Assembly (NCBI GenBank): GCA_016124755.1
Contig: WGNA01000006.1
Span: 1 to 64,000 of the forward strand
Direction: 5' to 3'
Source: Bacteroidota bacterium
GTDB lineage: Bacteria > Bacteroidota > Bacteroidia > NS11-12g > UBA9320
Length of the DNA stretch: 64,000 bases
In this document: piece after piece, positions 17,217-26,343 of the stretch
How positions within the stretch are numbered: the stretch's first letter is position 1
Layout: the number at the start of each line of letters is the position of its first letter
Notes under the pieces: model-generated
The model's database searches: none
What the model was told of the DNA's origin: nothing
What the model saw: the letters and a program-made list of their open reading frames with translations, nothing else
Made by a program: the position numbers and the translations under genes

Positions 17217-20075
17217 GTGAGCAAAAACGACAATAAATACATCGAGCTGAAAGGTGCACGAATGCACAATCTTAAAAACATCGATGTGGCTCTTAAACGA
17301 AATGCATTTACCGTGGTAACCGGTGTTTCCGGTTCAGGCAAATCTTCTCTCGTTTTCGATACACTTTATGCCGAAGGTCAAAGACGTTATGTGGAAAGTC
17401 TTTCTTCCTACGCACGGCAATTCTTGGGAAGACTTGATAAACCGGATGTTGATTACATAAAAGGATTAACTCCTTGCGTAGCGATCGAACAAAAAGTGAA
17501 TACCCGAAACCCGAGATCAACGGTTGCTACTTCTACTGAGATTTACGACTATCTCAAATTGCTGTTCACCCGAATCGGTCATACCATTTCTCCGATTTCG
17601 AACCGGGAAGTGAAATGTCATTCTGTGGAAGATGTTGTTACCGATGTGAATGCGAATACCAATCCGGATGACACTCTATATATATTGTGTGCGCTTCCCA
17701 TGGAAGATGCAAAAGAACTGAAGTCGGTTCTGGAACTTGAAACTCAGAAAGGATATAGCCGCCTTTTATATAAAGGGGAAGTGGTTAAAATTGATGAATT
17801 CAAACAAAAACGGGTTCGTAGCAAGGATATCTTTCTGCTGGTTGACCGTGTGGTTATTCCGGATCATAAAGATGACGAATTCAACCAGCGTTTATTTGAT
17901 TCGGTGCAAACTGCCTTTTATGAAGGAAAGGGAGAAATGACCGTTCAACTCAATTTGCCGGATGGGAAAAAGCAACTCGAATATTCTAATAAGTTCGAAC
18001 TGGATGGAATGACGTTCGAGAAACCTTCCATCAATTTTCTAAGTTTTAATAATCCCTACGGAGCGTGCGGAACCTGTCAGGGTTTCGGATCTGTAATCGG
18101 TATTGATCACGACCTGGTAATTCAGAATCCTGATTTTTCGGTGTACGAAGGTGCCGTGTATCCTTGGAGAGGTGAAACTCTCGGTGAGTGGAAAAAGAGA
18201 TTTATCACTCAGGCTTCCAAGTTTGATTTCCCGATTCACAAACCATACTCTGAATTGGATGACGCCGAACGCGATCTACTTTGGAATGGCAATAAACAAG
18301 TTCGAGGCATTAACGATTTCTTTGCCTTTCTTCAGGAGAACGCCTATAAAATTCAGTATCGGGTGATGATCGCCCGGTACCGGGGTAAAACTATTTGTCC
18401 GGATTGCCAGGGAACCCGACTTCGAAAAGATGCCTCTTTTGTGAAACTGGTTTCTAAATCAAAACTCCCGCATCATTCCAAAGGCCAGCCGAACCAAATT
18501 GCACTTACCGATGTAATGCTTCTCACCGTTAGCAAAGCGATTGAATTATTTGAAGCGATTTCTCTCCCCAAACATGAATTGGAAATCGCCGACCGAATCT
18601 TGTTCGAAATAAAATCGAGACTCGCATTTCTGAACGATGTCGGACTTTCTTATCTCGGGTTAAATCGACTTTCCAATACCTTATCGGGTGGAGAATCACA
18701 ACGCATTAATCTGGCAACAACACTCGGATCAAGTCTCGTCGGCTCTACGTATGTATTGGATGAACCCAGTATTGGCCTGCATTCGAGAGATACAGAGAGG
18801 TTAATTTCTGTAATTCATAAACTCCGTGATGCCGGAAATACTGTTGTGGTTGTGGAACACGATGAAGAAATTATGTATGCGGCGGATGAGCTTCTAGACA
18901 TTGGTCCGTTTGCAGGGACGAATGGCGGAGAAGTAGTTTTTCAGGGAGATTTTAAAAAACTTACCGGAAGTAAAACCCTTACCGCCGAATATCTCAACCT
19001 CGTTCGGCAGATTGAAATTCCTGCTCAACGCCGGAAATGGAACAACTCTGTTCGGGTTGTGAATGCGCGAAAGCACAACTTAAAAGGTGTTACCGTTAAT
19101 TTTCCACTGAACACTTTTACCGTGGTTTCAGGAGTTTCCGGTTCCGGAAAAACTACCTTAGTTAAAAGTATTCTGCATCCGGTTTTAATGCGATCGCTGG
19201 ATCAGATTAATGAAGGTGGAAAAACTACCGGCGATAAAGTGGAAGGAGATATCAAATTAGTAAAGGCGGTTGAATTGGTGGATCAGAATCCGATAGGTAA
19301 ATCTTCCAGATCGAATCCGGTCACTTATATTAAAGCGTATGATCCGATCCGCGATCTTTTTGCAGATCAGGTTTTATCGAAACAACGCGGATATAAAAGT
19401 TCGACCTTCTCTTTTAACGTTGATGGCGGAAGATGTGATAACTGCAAAGGGGAAGGAGAAGAAATCATTGAAATGCAGTTTATGGCCGACCTGCATTTAC
19501 CCTGTGAAATTTGTAAAGGCAAACGCTTTAAACAGGAAGTACTCGAGATTAAATACCGAAATAAAAACATCTCAGAAATTCTGGAAATGACGGTTGATGA
19601 AGCCATAGAATTTTTTGAAGGCGTGAGCAATGTTCAGAAGAAACTCATTCCACTTCAAGATGTGGGTCTGGGATATATTTCGTTAGGTCAGTCTTCGAAC
19701 ACACTCAGCGGAGGGGAAGCTCAGCGAATTAAACTCGCTTCCTTTCTCAGCAAGTCCTCATCGGGCAATCACACACTTTTTATTTTTGATGAACCAACCA
19801 CCGGTTTGCATTTTCATGATGTTCAAAAACTCATGAAATCTTTTAATGCTCTGGTGAATTCGGGCAACACCATTATAACAATCGAACACAATCTCGACGT
19901 AATAAAAATGGCAGATTGGGTTATTGATATGGGACCCGACGGCGGTGACAACGGAGGGCAGGTAGTATTTGAAGGAACCCCGGAAGATCTGGCAAAATCG
20001 GATAGTGTTACAGGTTTTTATCTAAAGAAGAAACTCGACGGTGAGTTGAGTAATCCTGCGCTCAGTAAAAATTAA
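17217..20075 (+). CDS. uvrA: Excinuclease ABC subunit A
   Basis: DNA-damage recognition subunit of nucleotide excision repair, 952 aa, with a GTG start. It has two ABC ATPase modules: Walker A GVSGSGKSS with signature LSGGESQRI, and Walker A GVSGSGKTT with signature LSGGEAQRI. Two Cys-rich zinc modules are present, CGTCQGFG/CPDCQGTR in the first half and CDNCKGEG/CEICKGKR in the second. YVESLSSYARQFLGRL near residue 60 is a UvrA hallmark. It works with UvrB and UvrC, which are not in the window. Its terminator overlaps the end of the convergent TlpA-like gene. Confidence 0.97.
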   Translation: MSKNDNKYIELKGARMHNLKNIDVALKRNAFTVVTGVSGSGKSSLVFDTLYAEGQRRYVESLSSYARQFLGRLDKPDVDYIKGLTPCVAIEQKVNTRNPRSTVATSTEIYDYLKLLFTRIGHTISPISNREVKCHSVEDVVTDVNANTNPDDTLYILCALPMEDAKELKSVLELETQKGYSRLLYKGEVVKIDEFKQKRVRSKDIFLLVDRVVIPDHKDDEFNQRLFDSVQTAFYEGKGEMTVQLNLPDGKKQLEYSNKFELDGMTFEKPSINFLSFNNPYGACGTCQGFGSVIGIDHDLVIQNPDFSVYEGAVYPWRGETLGEWKKRFITQASKFDFPIHKPYSELDDAERDLLWNGNKQVRGINDFFAFLQENAYKIQYRVMIARYRGKTICPDCQGTRLRKDASFVKLVSKSKLPHHSKGQPNQIALTDVMLLTVSKAIELFEAISLPKHELEIADRILFEIKSRLAFLNDVGLSYLGLNRLSNTLSGGESQRINLATTLGSSLVGSTYVLDEPSIGLHSRDTERLISVIHKLRDAGNTVVVVEHDEEIMYAADELLDIGPFAGTNGGEVVFQGDFKKLTGSKTLTAEYLNLVRQIEIPAQRRKWNNSVRVVNARKHNLKGVTVNFPLNTFTVVSGVSGSGKTTLVKSILHPVLMRSLDQINEGGKTTGDKVEGDIKLVKAVELVDQNPIGKSSRSNPVTYIKAYDPIRDLFADQVLSKQRGYKSSTFSFNVDGGRCDNCKGEGEEIIEMQFMADLHLPCEICKGKRFKQEVLEIKYRNKNISEILEMTVDEAIEFFEGVSNVQKKLIPLQDVGLGYISLGQSSNTLSGGEAQRIKLASFLSKSSSGNHTLFIFDEPTTGLHFHDVQKLMKSFNALVNSGNTIITIEHNLDVIKMADWVIDMGPDGGDNGGQVVFEGTPEDLAKSDSVTGFYLKKKLDGELSNPALSKN

Positions 20076-20077
20076 CC

Positions 20078-20117
20078 AAAAGAAAAAGCACTGAGTAAAT
20101 CAATGCTTTTTCTTTTT
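20078..20117. terminator. Bidirectional intrinsic terminator after uvrA
   Basis: AAAAGAAAAAGCA (20078-20090) pairs with TGCTTTTTCTTTT (20104-20116) across a 13-nt loop. On the minus strand the same sequence encodes the KKKKH C-terminus and contains the stop codon of the TlpA-like gene. Confidence 0.75.
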
Positions 20118-20666
20118 ATCGGCGGCTCCGGTTCCTGATCCCGAACCGGAATTGGTAACTCCGGCTGCTGCCTGAATATGTTCTTCGAGTTCGTATTCAT
20201 CACCTTCAAGATATCCGGTGTGTGTGTAAACAATGGCTCCGGTTGAATCAACTAAAAAAGTCACCGGCGGATTTGTAACGTTCATGGCTCTTTGTAATTC
20301 CTGATTTGGATCGAGGAGGATATCGAACGACCAGCCTTGTCCGGTTGCAAATGGTTTCACCTGTTGTGAATTTCGGGAATCGTCGAGCGAAACGGCTACC
20401 AGTTCAACATTGTATTTTTCCTCCCATTCTTCAAGAAGATCATTCATATTCCGGAGTTCTTTAATACAGGGCTTGCACCAGGTTGCCCAAAAAGAAATAA
20501 TGGTGATCTTTCCATTTGAACCGTAAGAACTAAAGTCTACGTTTTTGCCATTTATATCTTTTAAGGTAATGCTCGGAAGAGTTGTAACGGCTTTCGTTGT
20601 ATCACTTGTCTGAGCGTAAAGTCCTGTGGAAGACAGAAGTAGTAAGAGGATAAATAAATTTTTCAT
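20100..20666 (-). CDS. TlpA/ResA-like periplasmic thioredoxin
   Basis: Exported thiol-disulfide protein of 188 aa. The signal peptide ends near LYAQ (residue ~19). The thioredoxin fold has the active site FWATWCKPC with Cys64 and Cys67 and the NVTNPPVTFLVD cis-Pro region. A Gly/Ser-rich tail ends in KKKKH. Proteins of this kind reduce disulfides in the periplasm, for example in apocytochromes. It is encoded alone, convergent with uvrA. Confidence 0.92.
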   Translation of the reverse strand: MKNLFILLLLLSSTGLYAQTSDTTKAVTTLPSITLKDINGKNVDFSSYGSNGKITIISFWATWCKPCIKELRNMNDLLEEWEEKYNVELVAVSLDDSRNSQQVKPFATGQGWSFDILLDPNQELQRAMNVTNPPVTFLVDSTGAIVYTHTGYLEGDEYELEEHIQAAAGVTNSGSGSGTGAADKKKKH

Positions 20667-20801
20667 TTCTTGTTTTTGTTCCGGCGGAAGTCAAATATTG
20701 TTCCGCGTGATCAGCGCAAATTAAGACCAATTTTGAATTAATTACACGCTGAGGTGCGGTAAAATCAGAGATTGAAGAAACGCATAAATTAAAAATCGGG
20801 A

Positions 20802-23471
20802 ATGATCAGAGTCGGAATTTTCTTCGGAGGAATCAGCAGAGAGAGAGAAGTATCTTTTGCGGGAGGCAGAACCGTGTACGACAATCTGGACAAAAATCTG
20901 TTTGAAGCCATTCCGGTATTTGTGGATCCGTGGGGAAATTTCGCTGTTCTCGATTGGGCTTTTGTATATCGAGGAACCATTCGTGATTTTTATCCGCCGG
21001 TAAGTTATCTCCCCGAAAGTAAAAATCAGTTTCAGATTTACGCGGATAGTCTTCAACTCACAAAATTCGAACAGCGCGAAATGCTCTCGCAGATCGGAAG
21101 GGTAATCAATCCAAATGAATTATCGGAACTCATCGATTTTGCTTTCCTGGCTCTGCATGGATTGCACGGAGAAGACGGAACCATTCAGGGTTTGCTCGAA
21201 TGGATGGGTATTCCGTATTCCGGTTCTTCCATACTTCCATCGGCGTTCGGAATGAACAAAGCGGTTCAGAAAAAATGGCTCGCTTCTCAATTTGAAGGAC
21301 CCGAATTTATTTCCGTTTTAAGGAATGCATTTTTTCAAAATCCAAAAGAAGTTGCCAAAGAGGTTTTAACGAATATCGGATTTCCTCTGGTGGTGAAATC
21401 GGCAAATCAGGGATCTTCTATCGGTGTTGGCATTTTAAAGAATGGGGATGAAGATTCTCTGCTAAAAGCAATTGAAAACGCATTTTTTACCATCAAACCC
21501 GATCCGGAAATAATTCGGAATAATGCGGTTGAGTTCGTTCGAAATCTCTCCGACATCCGAAGTTCCATTGGATTTCCATTAATCCTTAATGGCAATAAAA
21601 TCTATCATCCGGAAGATGCTTTAGACCAGATTCAAAACCTTCTTCAGACCAATTCTGCTATCGAAATTTCTGCGGTTAATGCTGAAACGGAAGTGGTGAT
21701 TGAGCAGTTTATCGAAGGTCGTGAATTCAGTTGCATCGTAATCCGCGACATCGACGGAAGCCCCAAGGCACTTCCGCCGACTGAAATTGTAAAGCGAAGT
21801 GAGTTGTTCGATTATCGTTCGAAATATCTCCCGGGCTTATCCCGAAAAGTTACGCCGATCGATTTGCCCGATGCAGATGTGGAGCGAATTAGAGAAGAAT
21901 GCGTTAGGCTATATGAGCATTGTGGATTCGAAGTGTACGCCCGCATTGATGGCTTCTTCAACCGCGATGGAAAAATCTTTTTAAACGATCCGAATACAAC
22001 TTCCGGAATGATGCCTTCCTCGTTTTTCTTTCATCAGGCTTCCGAAATCGGATTAAATCCGAGTCAGTTTCTCACCTATATTTTCAGAACTTCATTAGAG
22101 GAAAGAAGAAAAATTTCGATTTTGAAGGAGACTGCCGAACGTCTTTCGCAACAGTTTGATAAAGACTGGCAAAAAACCAAACAGGCCTCCGAAAGGCGAA
22201 CCCGTGTTGCTATTATAATGGGAGGATATTCTACCGAAAGACATATCTCTGTGGAGAGCGGCCGCAACATTTACGAAAAACTGGCTTCGTCTGCGAGGTA
22301 CGAAGTGATTCCGATTTTTCTAACCGGTTCAGCCGAAAATCACTTGCTATTCCGGTTGCCGGTTAACATTATGTTAAAAGACAATGCAGACGATATTGGT
22401 AACAAATTAAAATCCTTCCATCAGGCGGAAGTCCTGAAAAAGATCATTCAGGAGTTTTCGGAACTCACCAATTATTACACATTGCACAAACCGATTTTCG
22501 AACCGGTTCAGGTTACCTACGAAGATCTTCCGGAAATCTGTGACGAAGTATTTATCGCACTTCACGGCAGACCGGGAGAAGACGGAGCAGTTCAAAAACA
22601 TTTAGATCAATTAGGAATTCCCTATAACGGTTCGGGTGTTCAAAGCTCTGAAGTAACCATTGATAAATTTACAACCAACAACATTTTACGGGAAAACGGA
22701 TTTCTCGTGGCCGATAATTATCTGGTTCTGGAAGACGAATGGAAAAACCGACAAGCAGAGGTTGAACGTCGGATTCTCGAAATTGGTTTTCCGTTGATTG
22801 CAAAACCGTCGGATGAAGGTTGTAGCAGTGCCGTTTTAAAATTAAAAAATATGGAAGAGGTTCGCCATTATGCGCAACTGACTTTCAGAAATTCAGAAGA
22901 ACTCACCGATGAGATGCGGCAATTAATGCAACTTGATCAGCAGGATGAATTTCCGAAAAAGCCATACTTCCTCATCGAGAACTGTATTGAAAAAGGAGAT
23001 GCCCACCATTTTCTAGAGATCACCGGAGGAATGCTGACTTTTTATAAAAATGGCGTTCTCAATTACGAAGTTTTCGAACCATCTGAGGCGTTGGCTTCGG
23101 GAGCAATTCTTTCACTTGCCGAAAAGTTTTTGGCAGGCGAAGGCCAAAACATTACACCGGCAAGATTCAGTAAAGACCCGGATGTGAATCGCTCGGTATC
23201 GGCTAAAGTGAGAGAAGTTCTGGAAGGTGTAGCACGAACTTTAAAAGTGGAAGGATACTGCCGGATCGACGCATTTGTGAAAATATATAAGGATGGGAAA
23301 ATCGAAGTGTACATCATCGAAATTAATTCCCTACCGGGCATGACTCCGGCAACCTGCATCTACCATCAGGCTGCAATCAACGGTTATAAGCCTTTTGATT
23401 TTATTGATAAAATCTTGACCTTTGGCCGCGACCGATTAGCAGCCGGAAAACACCTGTATGAAAATTCTTAA
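20802..23471 (+). CDS. ddl: Tandem fused D-alanine--D-alanine ligase (two Ddl modules)
   Basis: Protein of 889 aa with two head-to-tail ATP-grasp Ddl modules, where Ddl is normally ~300-370 aa. Module 1 (~1-440) has GGISREREVSFAGG, ALHGLHGEDGTIQGLLEWMG, KSANQGSSIGV, DYRSKYLPG and ARIDGF, then FLNDPNTTSGM, where the usual metal-binding Glu is Asp. Module 2 (~463-889) has GGYSTERHISVESG, ALHGRPGEDGAVQKHLDQLG, KPSDEGCSSAV, CRIDAF and IIEINSLPGMT with the Glu kept; its DYxxKY motif is altered. It joins two D-alanines for peptidoglycan precursors. One or both halves may be active. The PASTA gene overlaps by 14 bp. Confidence 0.9.
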   Translation: MIRVGIFFGGISREREVSFAGGRTVYDNLDKNLFEAIPVFVDPWGNFAVLDWAFVYRGTIRDFYPPVSYLPESKNQFQIYADSLQLTKFEQREMLSQIGRVINPNELSELIDFAFLALHGLHGEDGTIQGLLEWMGIPYSGSSILPSAFGMNKAVQKKWLASQFEGPEFISVLRNAFFQNPKEVAKEVLTNIGFPLVVKSANQGSSIGVGILKNGDEDSLLKAIENAFFTIKPDPEIIRNNAVEFVRNLSDIRSSIGFPLILNGNKIYHPEDALDQIQNLLQTNSAIEISAVNAETEVVIEQFIEGREFSCIVIRDIDGSPKALPPTEIVKRSELFDYRSKYLPGLSRKVTPIDLPDADVERIREECVRLYEHCGFEVYARIDGFFNRDGKIFLNDPNTTSGMMPSSFFFHQASEIGLNPSQFLTYIFRTSLEERRKISILKETAERLSQQFDKDWQKTKQASERRTRVAIIMGGYSTERHISVESGRNIYEKLASSARYEVIPIFLTGSAENHLLFRLPVNIMLKDNADDIGNKLKSFHQAEVLKKIIQEFSELTNYYTLHKPIFEPVQVTYEDLPEICDEVFIALHGRPGEDGAVQKHLDQLGIPYNGSGVQSSEVTIDKFTTNNILRENGFLVADNYLVLEDEWKNRQAEVERRILEIGFPLIAKPSDEGCSSAVLKLKNMEEVRHYAQLTFRNSEELTDEMRQLMQLDQQDEFPKKPYFLIENCIEKGDAHHFLEITGGMLTFYKNGVLNYEVFEPSEALASGAILSLAEKFLAGEGQNITPARFSKDPDVNRSVSAKVREVLEGVARTLKVEGYCRIDAFVKIYKDGKIEVYIIEINSLPGMTPATCIYHQAAINGYKPFDFIDKILTFGRDRLAAGKHLYENS

Positions 23472-24060
23472 AACTCTTTTATTTCTTGGAATCGTTACGG
23501 CCGTTTTGCTGATCGGAACGTATTTCTTTCTGAACTTTTATACGAATCACGACGACCCTTTGGTGCAGGTTCCCGACATCGAAGGGGTGCGAATTGATAA
23601 AGCTTTGCGAATGCTGGAAGAAGAAGGATTTGATTACGAGGTAACCGATACCATGTACCGCGACGGAGTTCCGTTGCTTTCGGTGATTGATCAGAATCCG
23701 GTAGCTGGGAGTGAAGTTAAAAAGGGAAGAAAAGTTTACATAGTTTTAAATTCCAAAGATGTTCCGAATGTTGAAATGCCGGATTTGGCGGGGCATACAG
23801 GCTTTGGACAAGCCGTTACTATTTTAAAAAGCAAGGGATTGGATCTAGGGAGAAAAATCTCAATGCCGTTGGAAAATATAATGGATCCAGACAGTGAACC
23901 GGTTCTCGAACAACGCATTCACGGAGATTCAACTGCCGTTGCGCCCGGAAAATCCATCAAACGACACACAAAGATTGACTTAGTTGTTGGGCGCTATATT
24001 GAACGCTCTTCCGGTAACGATTCCATCGGGAATTTAGAACCGGCTCCTGATGAATTGTAA
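23458..24060 (+). CDS. PASTA domain protein, membrane-anchored
   Basis: Protein of 200 aa with one N-terminal membrane helix (~5-27) and two PASTA domains: ~37-99 (VPDIEGVRIDKALRMLEEEG, then DQNPVAGSEVKKGRKVYIVL) and ~104-180 (MPDLAGHTGFGQAVTILKSK). PASTA domains bind peptidoglycan fragments or penicillin-binding proteins. There is no kinase or transpeptidase domain. It follows ddl with a 14-bp overlap, an arrangement common in Bacteroidota that fits a cell-wall role. Confidence 0.9.
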   Translation: MKILKTLLFLGIVTAVLLIGTYFFLNFYTNHDDPLVQVPDIEGVRIDKALRMLEEEGFDYEVTDTMYRDGVPLLSVIDQNPVAGSEVKKGRKVYIVLNSKDVPNVEMPDLAGHTGFGQAVTILKSKGLDLGRKISMPLENIMDPDSEPVLEQRIHGDSTAVAPGKSIKRHTKIDLVVGRYIERSSGNDSIGNLEPAPDEL

Positions 24061-24065
24061 TTGGA

Positions 24066-24073
24066 TATTTTTG
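24066..24073 (+). promoter_or_regulatory. -7 promoter element for the T9SS cargo gene
   Basis: TATTTTTG matches TAnnTTTG. It ends 7 bp before an in-frame ATG at 24081 and 49 bp before the ATG at 24123, which favours the latter start. Confidence 0.5.
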
Positions 24074-24122
24074 CTGCAATATGTCTGAACCAGTGGCGTT
24101 CAGGCTGTACTACCCTCACAGG

Positions 24123-26033
24123 ATGATTCGAATTTATCTCACCATTTCCGTTTTTATTTTTTGCTTTTCAACATCTGTTTTTGCACAGATCGGATTAATT
24201 CCCCTCAGGAGCAATCCCGTTATTCAATCGTATCTCGAAAATCATCCGGATTATGAGTGGGGTAAAACGAACAAACTTTTTAAATGGGGAACCGACGATA
24301 CGCTTCAACTTCCTTTTTTCGAAGATTTTACTTCCACTACGATTTACCCGGATTCCTCCAAATGGAGAGACAACAATGTTTATGTAAATCGCGACTTTGC
24401 CATCAATCCACCTTCATACGGTGTGGCAACTTTCGATTTTCTGGATAAAACCGGTTACCCGTATTCACCCATTGAAGCTTTGGAAATTTTAGGGGCAGAT
24501 ACTCTGACTTCTCAAGCAATTAATCTCAGGGATTCGGCCGGAAAAACACTCAGCCTTGCCGACTCAGTTTATTTTAGTTTCTACTATCAATGTCGTGGAC
24601 TTGGTGATATTATTACCAGCGATGATTCGCTCAGAGTGGAATTTAAAGACAATCAGGGAAGCTGGAATCTGATGTGGAGCGCCGGCGGAAAGCAGGATAA
24701 AAATTTTCACCGTGTAGTGGTGCCCATCAACGACAGCCGTTATCTGCACGAAGATTTTCAGTTCAGACTTTTAAATATTACACACGCCTGGGGTAACGAT
24801 AACCATTGGCATGTCGACTATATCCTGCTCAATAGTGGAAGACGATTCAGCGATAGTTTGCATCGCGATATCAATATTCAAAGCCGGCCGACTTCTTTGT
24901 TGAAGCATTACTCAAGTATGCCGTACGATCATTTTATGGCAGATCCTTCTGAGGCTGCCGATACCACAAACTTTTTTGTTTCCAACCGCAACGACGCGAT
25001 TATAAATGCGGAGGTAAAACACATCGAAAAGCACAATGGAAATACTCTTGTCGATAGTGATTTTAAACTAAATGCCGGTAACGTTCCGAGTTACGGATTT
25101 ACCGAACGACAAGTTGGTGGTTATGACTTTTCCGGACTTCCCGGTTTTCCGGTTGTGATCGAGCGGCAGTTTTTAATTCGGGAATCGGGGCAGAACGATC
25201 CGACCATTTATGCTAATAATAACAGTTTAACGGAGTATCAGATTTTTGATCGATATTATGCGTATGATGATGGTACCGCCGAATCCGGTTTTGGATTCAA
25301 CGATCTAAAAAAAGGCGAGGGAACTATTCTGATTGCTTTCGATCTAAAAAAGGCAGATACCCTGCATGGCATATATATGAACCTCACACACATTGTGAAA
25401 GATGTACACCGGCAGCGTTTCGATTTGTTGGTGTACAGCGACATTGCATTAAATGGAGGTGAGGACAAATTGCTCACTTCACATACATGGGTAACCGATT
25501 CTCTTTATACCGTAACCCAACAAAACGGTTTTCGGTACTTGCCGCTCGACAGCTCCATTTTTCTGGATAAAGGAACTTTCTATGTCGGCTGGAAACAAGA
25601 CAAAGAATATTTGCTCGGTATAGGTTTCGACAAAAACAATGGCTATCTCCCGGGTGGCAACACAACGAACAAAAACATTTTCTTTAATATCGGAAGTGGT
25701 TGGATTCAAAACAGTAGTGCGGAGTTATCCGGCGCACCTATGATCAGACCTTTGGTTGGATCGTCGTATCCATGGAATGTCGGAATTAAAAAAATCGCGA
25801 GTCCGGCTCCAAACGTCTATCCGAATCCAACAAACGGTTTGGTGAATCTTCCGTTTGGGACAAAGGACGTGAGAGTTTATAATTTCTCGGGTCAGGAAGT
25901 TCCGGTGAAGTTTGAGAATGAAACGGCAGACCTTTCGAATTGTGCGGCAGGAATTTATTGGTTGATGCTAACCGATTCTGAAAACCAAACAACTACCGTA
26001 AAAATTATTAGAACTAATGAGAGCGGAAATTAA
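24123..26033 (+). CDS. Secreted protein with type IX secretion C-terminal sorting domain
   Basis: Cell-surface or secreted protein, 636 aa from this start. I chose ATG 24123 because it gives a clean signal peptide (MIRIYLTISVFIFCF..FAQ) and a normal leader after the -7 box; ATG 24081 would add 14 residues before the signal peptide. The body is rich in beta structure with no enzyme motif I recognise. The end (~565-636) is a type A T9SS domain: VYPNPTNG, then VRVYNFSGQEV, and AGIYWLMLTD. It should be exported by Sec and then by the Por/Spr apparatus. Confidence 0.85.
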   Translation: MIRIYLTISVFIFCFSTSVFAQIGLIPLRSNPVIQSYLENHPDYEWGKTNKLFKWGTDDTLQLPFFEDFTSTTIYPDSSKWRDNNVYVNRDFAINPPSYGVATFDFLDKTGYPYSPIEALEILGADTLTSQAINLRDSAGKTLSLADSVYFSFYYQCRGLGDIITSDDSLRVEFKDNQGSWNLMWSAGGKQDKNFHRVVVPINDSRYLHEDFQFRLLNITHAWGNDNHWHVDYILLNSGRRFSDSLHRDINIQSRPTSLLKHYSSMPYDHFMADPSEAADTTNFFVSNRNDAIINAEVKHIEKHNGNTLVDSDFKLNAGNVPSYGFTERQVGGYDFSGLPGFPVVIERQFLIRESGQNDPTIYANNNSLTEYQIFDRYYAYDDGTAESGFGFNDLKKGEGTILIAFDLKKADTLHGIYMNLTHIVKDVHRQRFDLLVYSDIALNGGEDKLLTSHTWVTDSLYTVTQQNGFRYLPLDSSIFLDKGTFYVGWKQDKEYLLGIGFDKNNGYLPGGNTTNKNIFFNIGSGWIQNSSAELSGAPMIRPLVGSSYPWNVGIKKIASPAPNVYPNPTNGLVNLPFGTKDVRVYNFSGQEVPVKFENETADLSNCAAGIYWLMLTDSENQTTTVKIIRTNESGN

Positions 26034-26042
26034 TTTTGAACT

Positions 26043-26342
26043 ATGAATGAAATAACCGTTACCGAACTAAAGGAAAGACTCGACAAGGGAGAAAAACTCA
26101 ACATAATTGATGTGAGAGAACCCTGGGAATACGAAGAATTTAACATTAATGCCCGCCTGATTCCATTGGGAGAATTGCAGGCCAATATCGACGATCTCGA
26201 CGAGTGGAAAGATCAGGAAGTAATCGTTCATTGCAAGTCGGGAGGCAGAAGTGCTGCGGCATGTGATTACATGACCAGCCAGGGATTTACCAATGTGAAA
26301 AATCTTCGAGGCGGAATGTTAGCCTGGCAGGAGATGAACTAA
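26043..26342 (+). CDS. Rhodanese-like domain protein
   Basis: Single-domain rhodanese of 99 aa, cytoplasmic. Visible are IIDVREPWEYEEF, the active-site loop HCKSGGRS with Cys64, and the C-terminal NLRGGMLAW. It likely transfers sulfane sulfur through a Cys persulfide; the acceptor is unknown. It lies 9 bp after the T9SS cargo gene and 1 bp before the cytochrome gene. The stop codon upstream overlaps a TAATTTTG that fits the -7 consensus but would leave almost no leader. Confidence 0.93.
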   Translation: MNEITVTELKERLDKGEKLNIIDVREPWEYEEFNINARLIPLGELQANIDDLDEWKDQEVIVHCKSGGRSAAACDYMTSQGFTNVKNLRGGMLAWQEMN

Positions 26343-26343
26343 A

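Noticed and set aside
26031-26038. -7 element before the rhodanese gene (TAATTTTG)
   Set aside because: It overlaps the stop codon of the previous gene and ends 4 bp before the ATG, so it would give almost no leader; not listed as a promoter.
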